DNA of 17,105 bases from DATBLE01 sp046735055 (GTDB taxonomy: Bacteria; Actinomycetota; Thermoleophilia; Gaiellales; Gaiellaceae): positions 1 through 17,105 of the forward strand of contig JBKPSO010000128.1 of assembly GCA_046735055.1 (NCBI GenBank). Reading direction: 5' to 3'. The position numbers and the translations under genes were made by a program. This document shows positions 1 through 7,035 of the stretch, one piece after another; position 1 is the first letter of the stretch, and each line of letters starts with the position of its first letter. Under the pieces are notes generated by a model. That model worked only from the letters and a program-made list of their open reading frames with translations, did no database searches and was not told the origin of the DNA.

Positions 1-288
1 ATCGGCTCCAAGTGGACGGCCCTCCTCGTACACGATCTCTCCGAGGGCCCCCGCCGCTTCTCGGAGCTCGAGCACGCCTGTCCTGGCATCAGCCCGCGGA
101 CGCTCTCCGAGCGGTTGCGCTGGCTCGAGGAGGGAGGCGTCCTCGACCGCCGCAGCTACGCGGAGACGCCGCCGCGCGTCGAGTACGAGCTGACGCCGAA
201 GGGGCTCGCGCTGCTCCCGGTGATCGAGGCAATGCGCAGGTTCGGCCACGACTGGCTCGTGCAGGACCCCGATCACAAGCACGCCTAG
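1..288 (+). CDS. HxlR-family transcriptional regulator (3' part only)
   Basis: The window opens inside this gene; 95 C-terminal residues and a TAG stop are present. The visible protein is a winged helix-turn-helix of the HxlR type. It begins at the IGSKWTALLV core of helix 1, continues with RRFSELEHACPGISPRTLSERLRWLEEGGVL (recognition helix region, residues about 19-50, shown here in outline), and then a wing ending in VEYELTPKGLALLPVIEAM. HxlR proteins are small DNA-binding regulators, often of oxidative or aldehyde stress genes; the target here is unknown. Only about 20 N-terminal residues, which often carry the redox cysteine, are missing. The gene converges on the M20 peptidase gene and the two share the bases CTAG at their stops. 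Confidence 0.9.
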   Translation: MGSKWTALLVHDLSEGPRRFSELEHACPGISPRTLSERLRWLEEGGVLDRRSYAETPPRVEYELTPKGLALLPVIEAMRRFGHDWLVQDPDHKHA

Positions 289-1628
289 CCGGGGTCGGCA
301 AGCGCTGTGAAGAGCTCCCGCGCGGCGGCGACGCCGAGCGGGAAATACTCGACGAGGAAGCGCTCGTTCGGCGAGTGCAGGTTCCCCTCCGGCACGTCGA
401 AGCCGGTGACGATCGCCGGAATTCCCCGGTCGGCGAGCGCGGCGACGATCGGGAGCGAGCCGCCGGCGCGCAGCAGCAGCGGCCGGACGCCGAGCGCCCG
501 CTCGAACGCCTCCTGGCCGAGCCGGATCGCGTCCGAGTCCGGGGCGACGATGCCGGGAGGGGCCGACGACAAGAGCTCGATCTCCACGTCAGCGGCCTCG
601 GGCGCCGACTCGCGGAGGATCTGCTCGACCTTCGGCGCGACCACCTCCGGGTCCTGGCCCGGGGCGAGCCTCATCGACAGGTTCGCCTCCGCCAAGACGG
701 GGATCACGGTCTTCTGGAGCTGGGGCGAGCCGCTTTCGACTCCGTTCACGTCGACCGAGGGCTCTCCCCACGTGCGGAGGTAGAACTCCTCAGCCGCCCG
801 GGCGTCGGCAGGGCGCGCGTCCTGCTCGCCGAGCACGTCCGCCCCGGGCTGCTGCGAGGCCCAGTCCGCGAGCTCCTCGTCGGTCGGCGGCACGAGCCCA
901 ATTCGCAGGGGGTCCCGCAGACGTCCGTCGCGGGGCAGGACCCCTGACAGCGTCTGCATCAGCGCGTGCGTGGCGTTCAGCGCAGCCCCGCCGAACGTTC
1001 CAGAGTGGAGATCCTTTCCCCCGGTCCGCACCCGCACGTGGAAGTAGCAGATGCCGCGCGTGGCGACGTAGAACGCAGGCTGCCCGCGCCTCGGCATGTT
1101 CGCGTCGAAGATCACGCAGGCGTCGGCGCCGCGCTCGTCTTCGGCGATCCAGTCGACGATCGCGTGGCCGCCGACCTCCTCCTCCCCGTCGGAGGCGACC
1201 CGCACGTTCACTGGCAGCGCACCCTCGGCGGCCAGCAGCGCTGCCGCCTTCAGGAGCAGGTAGAGCTGCCCCTTGTCGTCCGCGATGCCTCGGGCGTAGA
1301 TCCACTCGCCCCGGATCGTCGGCTCGAACGGCGGGCTCTCCCACGCCTCGAGAGGCGCCGGCGGCTGGACGTCGAAGTGCCCATAGACGAGCACGGTCGG
1401 AGCCGACTCCGAGTTGGCGGAGGCGCGCAGCTCGCCGATCACGAGCGGCCGTGGGCTGCTCGCCGTCAGGACGAGCTCGCACTCACCCCCGGCGGTGCGG
1501 ACGAAGTCGCGCACCCACTCGGCCGCCCGGCGGACGTCGTCCTGGTGCGTCGCGTCGGCACTGACGCTCGGGATGCGCAGGAGCTCGGAGAGCTCCTCCA
1601 GCCAGCAGGAGTCCAGCACGGCAGCCAC
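285..1628 (-). CDS. M20 family metallopeptidase (dipeptidase/carboxypeptidase-like)
   Basis: The 447-residue protein matches the M20 dipeptidase group (CNDP2/PepV-like) in length and motifs. The first metal motif is YGHFDVQPP, with His84 and Asp86. A second motif, RGIADDKG, supplies the likely bridging Asp117. The catalytic and metal acidic cluster is DGEEEVGG (Glu149-Glu151), followed by Asp174 in the FDAN stretch and a late His in GNLHSPNE. The lid domain sits roughly at residues 185-320. It probably hydrolyses dipeptides or related N-acyl amino acids in the cytoplasm with two zinc or manganese ions. No signal peptide is visible. The start is GTG at 1628, preceded at 8 nt by TAGATT, so the mRNA may be leaderless. 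The gene lies 45 nt downstream of the sigma factor gene on the same strand. Exact substrate cannot be told. Confidence 0.9.
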   Translation of the reverse strand: MAAVLDSCWLEELSELLRIPSVSADATHQDDVRRAAEWVRDFVRTAGGECELVLTASSPRPLVIGELRASANSESAPTVLVYGHFDVQPPAPLEAWESPPFEPTIRGEWIYARGIADDKGQLYLLLKAAALLAAEGALPVNVRVASDGEEEVGGHAIVDWIAEDERGADACVIFDANMPRRGQPAFYVATRGICYFHVRVRTGGKDLHSGTFGGAALNATHALMQTLSGVLPRDGRLRDPLRIGLVPPTDEELADWASQQPGADVLGEQDARPADARAAEEFYLRTWGEPSVDVNGVESGSPQLQKTVIPVLAEANLSMRLAPGQDPEVVAPKVEQILRESAPEAADVEIELLSSAPPGIVAPDSDAIRLGQEAFERALGVRPLLLRAGGSLPIVAALADRGIPAIVTGFDVPEGNLHSPNERFLVEYFPLGVAAARELFTALADPG

Positions 1629-1636
1629 GGCCGCGA

Positions 1637-1642
1637 AATCTA
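1637..1642 (-). promoter_or_regulatory. -10 hexamer TAGATT of the M20 peptidase gene
   Basis: On the minus strand TAGATT lies 8 nt before the GTG start at 1628. There is no convincing Shine-Dalgarno and no clear -35. This placement would put transcription initiation at or next to the start codon. Confidence 0.45.
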
Positions 1643-1673
1643 GCGAGCGACGCGCCGAAGGTCGCGGCGAGCG

Positions 1674-2750
1674 TCAGGCGACGTCGCGCAGCTTCTGCGA
1701 CTCGGCCAGCGCGCGCAGCTTTTTCAGGCTCTGGTTCTCGATCTGGCGGATCCGCTCGCGCGTGACATTGAACGCGCGGCCGACCTCGTCGAGCGTGCGC
1801 GGGTGCTCCCCGTTCAGTCCGTAGCGCAGCTCGAGCACCTTGCGCTCGCGCTGGGAGAGCTGCGAGAGGATCTTCTCGAGCGTCTCCTTGCGGAGCGTCA
1901 CCTCGGCGGCCTCCTCCGGCAGCGGCACCGACTCGTCGGTGATGAAGTGTCCGAACTCGGACTCCTCCTCGTCGCCGACCGGCTTCTCGAGCGACACCGG
2001 CGATTGCGCGGTGCGCCGGATCTGGTCGACCTCGTCGGGGGTGAGGTCGAGGTCGCGCGCGATCTCCGCAGCGAGCGGCTCGCGCCCGAGCTCCGCGCGG
2101 AGCTTGCGCTCCGAGCGGACGATCTTGTTCAGCTTCTCGACGACGTGGACCGGCATCCGGATCGTGCGCGCCTTGTCGGCGAGGGCCCGCGCGACCGCCT
2201 GGCGGATCCACCAGGTCGCGTACGTCGAGAACTTGAAGCCCTTGCGGTAGTCGAACTTCTCCGCCGCGCGGACGAGGCCGATCGTCCCCTCCTGGATCAG
2301 ATCGAGGAACGGCAGCCCCTGGTTGCGATAGCGCTTCGCGATCGAGACGACGAGGCGGAGGTTCGCCTCGACCATCTCCTGCTTCGCGCGGTGGTCGCCG
2401 CGCTCGATCCGCTTCGCGAGCCCAACCTCCTGCGCGGCCGTCAGCAGGTCGACCTTGCCGACATCCTTGAGGAAGAGCTGGAGCGCGTCCGTCGAGACTT
2501 CCTGAGCCTCGATCTCCTCCGCGACGTCCTCCTCTTCCTCCTCGGCGGAGACGACCTCGATCTGGAGCTCGTCGAGCGCCTGGTAGAAGTCGTCGATCTG
2601 GCCCGGGTCGAGGTCGAGATCGTCGAGCGCGAGCGTGATCTCGTCGGCGGTCAGCGACCCGGCCTCGCGGCCGGCCTCGAGGAGCGCCCTCGCCTCCTCG
2701 GTCTCGAGCACGGCGACTTTCGCCCCGACGACCGTCTCGACCCCGCTCAT
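1674..2750 (-). CDS. sigA: RNA polymerase sigma-70 factor, primary (RpoD/SigA) type
   Basis: The 358-residue protein has the full layout of a primary sigma factor. A short region 1.1-like N-terminus (about residues 15-65) is followed by an acidic run near 70-82, region 1.2 near 87-120 (TDALQLFLKDVGKVDLLTA), region 2 near 125-196 with NLRLVVSIAKRYRNQGL and the -10-reading FKFSTYATWWIRQA, region 3 near 198-275, and region 4 near 295-350 with the HTH RTLDEVGRAFNVTRERIRQI. It directs core RNA polymerase to housekeeping promoters. The start at ATG 2750 has a strong GGGAGAGG ribosome site just upstream. The protein is shorter than mycobacterial or E. coli sigma factors because it lacks long N-terminal or non-conserved insertions. 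A paralogous group 2 sigma (SigB-like) remains possible, since the rest of the genome is unseen. Confidence 0.93.
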   Translation of the reverse strand: MSGVETVVGAKVAVLETEEARALLEAGREAGSLTADEITLALDDLDLDPGQIDDFYQALDELQIEVVSAEEEEEDVAEEIEAQEVSTDALQLFLKDVGKVDLLTAAQEVGLAKRIERGDHRAKQEMVEANLRLVVSIAKRYRNQGLPFLDLIQEGTIGLVRAAEKFDYRKGFKFSTYATWWIRQAVARALADKARTIRMPVHVVEKLNKIVRSERKLRAELGREPLAAEIARDLDLTPDEVDQIRRTAQSPVSLEKPVGDEEESEFGHFITDESVPLPEEAAEVTLRKETLEKILSQLSQRERKVLELRYGLNGEHPRTLDEVGRAFNVTRERIRQIENQSLKKLRALAESQKLRDVA

Positions 2751-2771
2751 ACCTCTCCCGTCAAGGCCGAC

Positions 2772-2800
2772 AAGCTAGCCGTGGTCCGATGTGCCGTCAA
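2772..2800 (-). promoter_or_regulatory. Sigma-70 promoter of the sigma factor gene
   Basis: Read on the minus strand: -35 TTGACG (2795-2800), a spacer of exactly 17 nt, -10 TAGCTT (2772-2777). Initiation is expected near 2765, leaving a leader of about 15 nt that carries GGGAGAGG before the ATG at 2750. This is the best housekeeping-type promoter in the window. Confidence 0.7.
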
Positions 2801-2874
2801 CCGCCGCGTCAAGAAGGCGGCACTCTTACAAACGCGACGGACGGACGCCACAGGCCGTTCGGCCGATCTCTTGC

Positions 2875-3822
2875 TCAGGGGGTGCCCACCCCCTGAAGCC
2901 GCCCGAGGAAGCGTGACGCCTCGACTCCGAGCGTCGTTTTCGGCCCCGCGGCGCGGGCGAGGCGCAGCTCGCGCTTCGCCTGCCGCACGCTCCCGAGCCA
3001 GAGCAGGGAGAGTCCGAGATGGAAGCGCACGCTCTGACTCCGCGGGTACCGCCGTGCGAGCGGCCCCAGACGCGAGAACGTGCGCGAGGGATCGGCCTTG
3101 TCGAAGCGGCCGACCGCCACCGCGACCTTCGGCTCGGCATCGGCCGGCGCGAGCGCGGCGGCGGCCTCGAACTCGCGGAGCGCGGAGAGCTGGTGGCCGA
3201 GCCGCTGGAGCGCGACGCCGTACAGAAGCTTGTCCCGGACGCCACCCGACCGGGCGCGGCGCTCGAGGTAGGCGAGCTGCTTCGGCGGCGAGAGCCGCGC
3301 GAGCGCGGGCGGCGCAGGGAAGCTCGGGACGAAGCTCGGGAGGCCGCGCGGGAAGTTCGGGTGGAGGAGATCCTCGGCCCGGAGCGCGTACGACGTGTCC
3401 GGTTGGGCGCGTCTTGCCGCCCGCCAGGCCGAGGTGGCACCGCTCTGATCGCCGCGCCAGAAGAGCGCGAGACCGTACGCGAGCTGGACGAGCGAGCTGC
3501 GCGGGTTCGCGCGAGCGAGCGCTGCGAGATCGCCGAAGCCTTGCGGCCAGGCCGCGAGCGCCGAGCCGACCTCGGCTTCGAGCGAGCGGTACTGCCGAAA
3601 GAGCGGGGCCGCCCTGTCGGCTTTGCCCACGTCGTAGAGGCCGGCGGCCCGGCGGAGCGCGACGGCCTCCGGATCGGTGCGGACGCCGAGGTCGAGGACC
3701 AGCGGCGGCAGCCCGGATTGCGTATGTGGGTGCGGCGGGGTCGTCCGGGTCGCGAGCGTCAGGCCAACGGTGAGTCCCGCCGCGGCGAGCGCGACGGCGC
3801 CGGTGATCAGGTAGCGGCGCAT
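2875..3822 (-). CDS. Membrane-anchored tetratricopeptide-repeat protein
   Basis: The 315-residue protein starts with a short basic tip and one hydrophobic helix (about residues 5-25, YLITGAVALAAAGLTVGLTL). It should be held in the cytoplasmic membrane, or exported, with the rest facing outside. Behind it are degenerate TPR-like helix pairs. Examples are the stretch around residues 55-75 (AAGLYDVGKADRAAPLFRQY), LVQLAYGLALFWRGDQSGA, LLYGVALQRLGHQLSALREF and VRFHLGLSLLWLGSVRQAKR. Such repeats normally mediate protein contacts; no enzyme motif is visible. A -10 hexamer TACGCT sits 7 nt before the ATG, so the mRNA is probably leaderless. The gene is divergent from the cysteine operon and upstream of sigA on the same strand. 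Partner and pathway are unknown. Confidence 0.75.
   Translation of the reverse strand: MRRYLITGAVALAAAGLTVGLTLATRTTPPHPHTQSGLPPLVLDLGVRTDPEAVALRRAAGLYDVGKADRAAPLFRQYRSLEAEVGSALAAWPQGFGDLAALARANPRSSLVQLAYGLALFWRGDQSGATSAWRAARRAQPDTSYALRAEDLLHPNFPRGLPSFVPSFPAPPALARLSPPKQLAYLERRARSGGVRDKLLYGVALQRLGHQLSALREFEAAAALAPADAEPKVAVAVGRFDKADPSRTFSRLGPLARRYPRSQSVRFHLGLSLLWLGSVRQAKRELRLARAAGPKTTLGVEASRFLGRLQGVGTP
2876..2895 (-). terminator. GC-rich hairpin spanning the TPR gene stop codon
   Basis: CAGGGGGTG (2876-2884) and CACCCCCTG (2887-2895) form a perfect inverted repeat of up to 9 bp with a very short loop. It overlaps the last codons of the TPR gene and part of its stop. No U-tract follows on the minus strand, so a U-less terminator or an mRNA 3'-end stabiliser is a possibility, not a certainty. 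Confidence 0.4.
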
Positions 3823-3829
3823 CGCCGCG

Positions 3830-3835
3830 AGCGTA
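3830..3835 (-). promoter_or_regulatory. -10 hexamer TACGCT of the TPR gene
   Basis: TACGCT on the minus strand is followed by 7 nt and the ATG at 3822. No ribosome site is visible, in keeping with a leaderless transcript. Confidence 0.5.
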
Positions 3836-3868
3836 CCCCGCCCCTTTCGGATCCTTGCTTTTACTCGC

Positions 3869-3874
3869 TATCCT
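3869..3874 (+). promoter_or_regulatory. Possible -10 hexamer TATCCT of the cysteine operon
   Basis: TATCCT lies 10 nt before the ATG at 3885, giving a leader of at most a few bases. A GTGAAG stretch close to the ATG could also act as a weak ribosome site. It shares the 62-nt divergent gap with the TPR promoter. Confidence 0.4.
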
Positions 3875-3884
3875 TTGTGAAGCA

Positions 3885-5078
3885 ATGCCGACGTACCGCG
3901 AGCTCCTGAGCCAGGCCAAGGGCGAGATCGATGAGATCGACACAGCCGAAGGCGCGCGCCTGCTCGACTCGGACGACGCACCGCTCTTCCTCGACGTCCG
4001 GGAGCAGGACGAGTGGGATCAGGGGATCATCCCGGGCGCTCTCCACATCCCGCGCGGCTACCTCGAGTCGCGGGTCGAGGGCCTCCTCCCCGACCATGAC
4101 CGGGCGATCGTCGTCTACTGCGCAGGCGGCTCGCGCTCCGCGTTTGCGACCAAGACTCTCGAGGAGCTCGGCTACGAGAACGTCGTCAACCTCGCCGGTG
4201 GCTTCACCGACTGGAAGCGGAACGGCTTCCCGACCGAGCTCCCGCGCAGCCTGGGCGAGGAGCAGCGCCAGCGCTACAGCCGCCACCTGCTGATCCCCGA
4301 GGTCGGCGAGGAGGGACAGCTGCGACTGCTGGACTCCCGCATCCTCCTGATCGGGGCCGGCGGCCTCGGCTCGCCCGCCTCCCTCTACCTCGCCGCCGCC
4401 GGCGTCGGGACGCTCGGCATCGTCGACGACGACGCGGTCGACGCAACGAACCTGCAGCGCCAGATCGTCCACTCGACCGAGCGGCTCGGCGACTCGAAGG
4501 CCGAATCGGCGAAGCGGACAATCGAGGCGCTGAACCCCGACGTGGCCGTCAAGACATTCCAGGAGCGTCTGACCTCGGAGAACGTCGACCGGATCCTCGG
4601 CGAGGGCTGGGACGTGATCGTCGACGGCGCCGACAACTTCCCGACGCGATATCTCCTGAACGACGCGTCCATCTGGCACGGCATCCCCGTCGTCCACGGC
4701 TCGATCTACCGCTTCGAGGGCCAGGTGACGGTGTTCAAGCCAGACCAAGGCCCGTGCTACCGCTGCCTGTTCCCGCAGCCGCCGCCGCCGGAGCTCGCGC
4801 CGAGCTGCGCGGAAGGCGGCGTGCTCGGCGTGCTGCCCGGCGTCGTCGGCTCGATCCAGGCGACCGAGGCGCTGAAGCTCGCGCTCGGGATCGGGGACCC
4901 GCTCGTCGGCCGGCTGCTGCTCTTCGACGCACTCGCCGCGTCGTTCAGCGAAGTCTCGCTCCGCCGCGACCCGGCCTGCCCGGTTTGCGGCGACTCGCCG
5001 ACGATCACCGAGTACATCGACTACGTCGAGTTCTGCACAGGTGGCTCAACCAGTACAGCAAGGAGGGCACACGCGTGA
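3885..5078 (+). CDS. Rhodanese-MoeB/ThiF adenylyltransferase fusion (MoeZ-like, domains swapped)
   Basis: The 397-residue protein joins two domains. Residues about 12-115 are a rhodanese with LFLDVREQDEW and the active-site loop YCAGGSRSA (Cys79). Residues about 125-385 are a MoeB/ThiF E1-like adenylyltransferase. It has the ATP loop LLIGAGGLGSP (Gly157-Gly162), LQRQ at about 190-193, DGADNFPTRY at about 247-256 and a zinc site of two CxxC pairs (CYRC 291-294, CPVC 365-368). Cys308 lies in the SCAEGG loop. The role fits activation of the downstream sulfur carrier: adenylation of its C-terminus and sulfur transfer to a thiocarboxylate. In M. tuberculosis MoeZ the rhodanese is C-terminal; here it is N-terminal. 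I chose ATG 3885 over an in-frame upstream codon at 3855, which adds a non-homologous hydrophobic tail. The TGA stop overlaps the next start. Confidence 0.92.
   Translation: MPTYRELLSQAKGEIDEIDTAEGARLLDSDDAPLFLDVREQDEWDQGIIPGALHIPRGYLESRVEGLLPDHDRAIVVYCAGGSRSAFATKTLEELGYENVVNLAGGFTDWKRNGFPTELPRSLGEEQRQRYSRHLLIPEVGEEGQLRLLDSRILLIGAGGLGSPASLYLAAAGVGTLGIVDDDAVDATNLQRQIVHSTERLGDSKAESAKRTIEALNPDVAVKTFQERLTSENVDRILGEGWDVIVDGADNFPTRYLLNDASIWHGIPVVHGSIYRFEGQVTVFKPDQGPCYRCLFPQPPPPELAPSCAEGGVLGVLPGVVGSIQATEALKLALGIGDPLVGRLLLFDALAASFSEVSLRRDPACPVCGDSPTITEYIDYVEFCTGGSTSTARRAHA
5061..5066 (+). promoter_or_regulatory. Ribosome-binding site AGGAGG of cysO
   Basis: A full AGGAGG lies 8 nt before the GTG at 5075, inside the last codons of the adenylyltransferase gene. 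It fixes GTG 5075 as the start of the carrier gene, which would otherwise read as an extension of a longer open frame. Confidence 0.8.
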
Positions 5079-5326
5079 AGGTCAGGATCCCCCCCACGCT
5101 CCGCGCGGCAACCGGCGGTGAGCGCGAGGTGCCCGGCCGGGGCGAAACGGTCGGCGAGCTCCTCGACGATCTGATGCTGCGCTTCCCGGCGCTCGAAGGG
5201 CAGCTCCAGTTCGCGAACGTCTACGTCGACGGCGAAGACATCCGCACGCTCGCCGAGCTCGAGACGCCGGTCCGCGAGGGCGCGACCGTCATCCTCCTGC
5301 CGGCAATGGCAGGAGGAGTTGGCTAG
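5075..5326 (+). CDS. cysO: CysO-like ubiquitin-fold sulfur carrier (MoaD/ThiS family)
   Basis: This 83-residue protein has the MoaD/ThiS fold pattern: MKVRIPPTLRAATGG at the start, a helix near GETVGELLDDLMLRFP, FANVYVDGEDIR in the middle and ILLPAMAGG at the end. It resembles M. tuberculosis CysO, whose C-terminus is LPAVAGG. CysO is adenylated and sulfurated at its terminal glycine, hands sulfur to CysM, and the resulting cysteine is clipped off by Mec. The next genes are exactly CysM- and Mec-like. The odd point is that two residues, Val-Gly, follow the Gly-Gly, so the terminal diglycine is not free as encoded. The start GTG overlaps the previous stop as GTGA, and the stop overlaps the cysM start by 8 nt, so translation of the operon should be coupled. 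Confidence 0.9.
   Translation: MKVRIPPTLRAATGGEREVPGRGETVGELLDDLMLRFPALEGQLQFANVYVDGEDIRTLAELETPVREGATVILLPAMAGGVG
5311..5316 (+). promoter_or_regulatory. AGGAGG ahead of cysM, encoding the cysO diglycine
   Basis: The bases of the two GGA codons for the CysO Gly-Gly form AGGAGG, only 2 nt before the TTG at 5319. The spacing is tighter than usual. The site is nonetheless the only ribosome signal near the cysM start, so coupling with cysO translation is likely to matter. Confidence 0.5.
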
Positions 5327-6257
5327 CCGCCTGGCACCGGGCGTCCTCGGCCTGATCGGCGACACGCCGCTGGTCGAGCTTCCGCGCCTCTCGCCGAAGC
5401 GCGAGGTCCGGCTGTACGCGAAGCTCGAGGGCGCAAACCCGACGGGCTCGATCAAGGACCGGGTCGCGCTTGCGATGATCGAGTCCGCCGAGACCACGGG
5501 CGAGCTCGAGCCCGGCCGCGCGCTGCTCGAGCCGACGAGCGGAAACACGGGGATCTCGCTGGCGATGGTCGCGAAGCTGAAGGGTTATCCGCTCACCTGC
5601 GTGATGCCCGAGAACGCAACAGGCGAGCGTCGCCGGCTGCTCCGGATCTACGGGGCCGAGATCGTCGACTCGCCGGCGGCCGAGGGCTCGAACGGCGCCG
5701 TCCGACTCGCGCTCGAGCTCGCGGAGCGCGACCCGCGCCTCTTCATGCCGTTTCAGTACGCGAACGAGGCCAATCCGCGCGCGCACTACGAGGGCACCGG
5801 CGCGGAGATCGCCGAGGCGCTCGACCGGGTCGACGTCCTCGTCGCCGGCCTCGGCACCGGCGGGACGCTGATGGGCGTGGGCGACCGTCTGCGTGAGAGC
5901 TTCCCGGACGTCGTCGTCGCCGCCGCCGAGCCGTTGCCGGGCGACCCGGTGATGGGCCTGCGCTCGCTCGACGAGGGATACGTCCCGCCGATCCTCGACG
6001 TCGCGAAGCTCGACCGGAAGCTGCTCGTCTCCAACGCCGAGTCGCTGGCGGGCGTGCGCGCCCTTGTCGACCGTGAGGGCATCTTCGCCGGGATCTCCTC
6101 CGGCGCCGTCGTGCACGTCGCCGCCCGGCTCGCCGCCGAGCTCGACGAGGCCGTCGTCGTCTGCATCCTCGCGGACGGCGGCTGGAAGTACCTCTCGGCC
6201 GACTTCTGGGACGCGCCCGATGCGGCGGCGGCGATGGAGCACGGCCACTGGTGGTAG
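5319..6257 (+). CDS. cysM: CysM-type PLP-dependent cysteine synthase (CysO-thiocarboxylate dependent)
   Basis: The 312-residue protein is a fold-type II PLP enzyme of the cysteine synthase family. The N-terminal substrate motif is IGDTPLVEL, the Schiff-base lysine is Lys46 in NPTGSIKDR, the substrate loop is EPTSGNTGISLAM (about 71-83), and the PLP phosphate loop is GLGTGGTLMG (about 177-186). Arg215 in GLRSLDEGY aligns with the arginine (Arg220) that selects O-phosphoserine in M. tuberculosis CysM, so O-phosphoserine rather than O-acetylserine is the expected acceptor. The sulfur donor would be the CysO thiocarboxylate. The start is TTG 5319, placed so that IGDTPLV begins near residue 13 as is usual. 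It overlaps cysO by 8 nt and mec by 7 nt. Confidence 0.93.
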   Translation: MASRLAPGVLGLIGDTPLVELPRLSPKREVRLYAKLEGANPTGSIKDRVALAMIESAETTGELEPGRALLEPTSGNTGISLAMVAKLKGYPLTCVMPENATGERRRLLRIYGAEIVDSPAAEGSNGAVRLALELAERDPRLFMPFQYANEANPRAHYEGTGAEIAEALDRVDVLVAGLGTGGTLMGVGDRLRESFPDVVVAAAEPLPGDPVMGLRSLDEGYVPPILDVAKLDRKLLVSNAESLAGVRALVDREGIFAGISSGAVVHVAARLAAELDEAVVVCILADGGWKYLSADFWDAPDAAAAMEHGHWW

Positions 6258-6631
6258 TGCCCGCGGCGATCCGCCGCGAGCTCGAGCGGCACGCCGACGA
6301 GGAGGCGCCGAACGAGGCGTGCGGTCTGATCGCCCTCCGTGACTCGGTCGCCGAGCGCTACATCCCCTGCGTCAACGTCGCCGCCAGCCCCTACCGGTTC
6401 GATCTTCTGGTCCCCGATCCGGAGCTGATCGTCGAACTCTGGGAGCAGTGCGAGCTGGCGGTCTTCCACTCGCACCCGACCGACTCGGCAAGGCCCTCCC
6501 GAACGGATCTCGCGAACATCGGAGACTGGGAGAACCGGCCCTACCTGATCCTCTCGCGGCCGACCGGAGAGCTCGCAGCGTGGACGGTTCGAGAGGGAGC
6601 GGTCGAGCCGCTCCCCCTCCAGCCGAGCTAG
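6251..6631 (+). CDS. mec: JAMM/MPN+ metallopeptidase, Mec-type
   Basis: The 126-residue protein is a single JAB/MPN+ domain. The full zinc motif is present: Glu22 in NEACGLIAL, then HSHPTDSARPSRTD, which fits HxH-x7-S-x2-D with His73, His75, Ser83 and Asp86. In M. tuberculosis, Mec releases cysteine from the CysO-cysteine adduct made by CysM; the operon position supports that role here. It could also remove the Val-Gly that follows the CysO diglycine. The start may be GTG 6251, overlapping the cysM stop by 7 nt, or GTG 6257, two codons later. Its TAG stop shares CTAG with the convergent cupredoxin gene. Confidence 0.92.
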   Translation: MVVPAAIRRELERHADEEAPNEACGLIALRDSVAERYIPCVNVAASPYRFDLLVPDPELIVELWEQCELAVFHSHPTDSARPSRTDLANIGDWENRPYLILSRPTGELAAWTVREGAVEPLPLQPS

Positions 6632-6999
6632 ATGACGCGGAAGGTGCCGTGCATCGAGCTTTCGTGCGGCTTGCAGTAGAACTTGTAGGTGCCGCGGCGG
6701 AACCGGATCGTCACGGTCTTCGTGCCGACGAAGCCGACGCTCGTGACCTCACGGTCGATGCCGGGCCCTTCGATCTCGAAGCTGTGGATCGAGGCCTTGT
6801 CGGCGACGACAAGGCTGTAGGTGCCGGCCTTCAACATGCGTACCGGCCCCGTGAGGCGTTTCAGCGAGATCGTGAAGCCGGGCCCGACCGTTCCGGTCAG
6901 CTTCGGCAGCGCCTTCGGCGACGCGCCGCCGGTCGCGGACAGCGCGAGTGCGACGGCGGCGGCGGCCGCGGCAACGAGAATTGTGCAGATGACTCTCAT
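6628..6999 (-). CDS. Secreted cupredoxin (plastocyanin/azurin-like copper protein)
   Basis: The 123-residue protein opens with a signal peptide: basic MRV, a hydrophobic run near residues 4-21 and small residues before ATGGASP. The mature domain is a small beta-barrel carrying a type 1 copper site: His in SIHSFEIEGPG near residue 72, then the C-terminal loop YCKPHESSMHG, giving Cys-x2-His-x4-Met. It would carry electrons or bind copper outside the membrane. TACTGT lies 6 nt before the ATG, so the transcript is probably leaderless. A broken paralogue lies immediately upstream on the same strand. The natural electron partner cannot be told from this window. Confidence 0.85.
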   Translation of the reverse strand: MRVICTILVAAAAAAVALALSATGGASPKALPKLTGTVGPGFTISLKRLTGPVRMLKAGTYSLVVADKASIHSFEIEGPGIDREVTSVGFVGTKTVTIRFRRGTYKFYCKPHESSMHGTFRVI

Positions 7000-7005
7000 G
7001 TCGGA

Positions 7006-7011
7006 ACAGTA
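7006..7011 (-). promoter_or_regulatory. -10 hexamer TACTGT of the cupredoxin gene
   Basis: Minus-strand TACTGT is followed by 6 nt and the ATG at 6999. There is no Shine-Dalgarno in the gap. Confidence 0.5.
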
Positions 7012-7035
7012 CGCGACCGCGGCCGAAACGGATTC

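Noticed and set aside
1803..3773. A 656-codon open frame on the plus strand
   Set aside because: It runs antisense to the sigma factor and TPR genes, has low-complexity Arg/Leu/Glu content and no recognisable domain. High GC makes such shadow frames common.
3855..3884. Upstream in-frame start for the rhodanese-adenylyltransferase
   Set aside because: It would place the start ahead of the -10 hexamer and adds an unrelated hydrophobic stretch.
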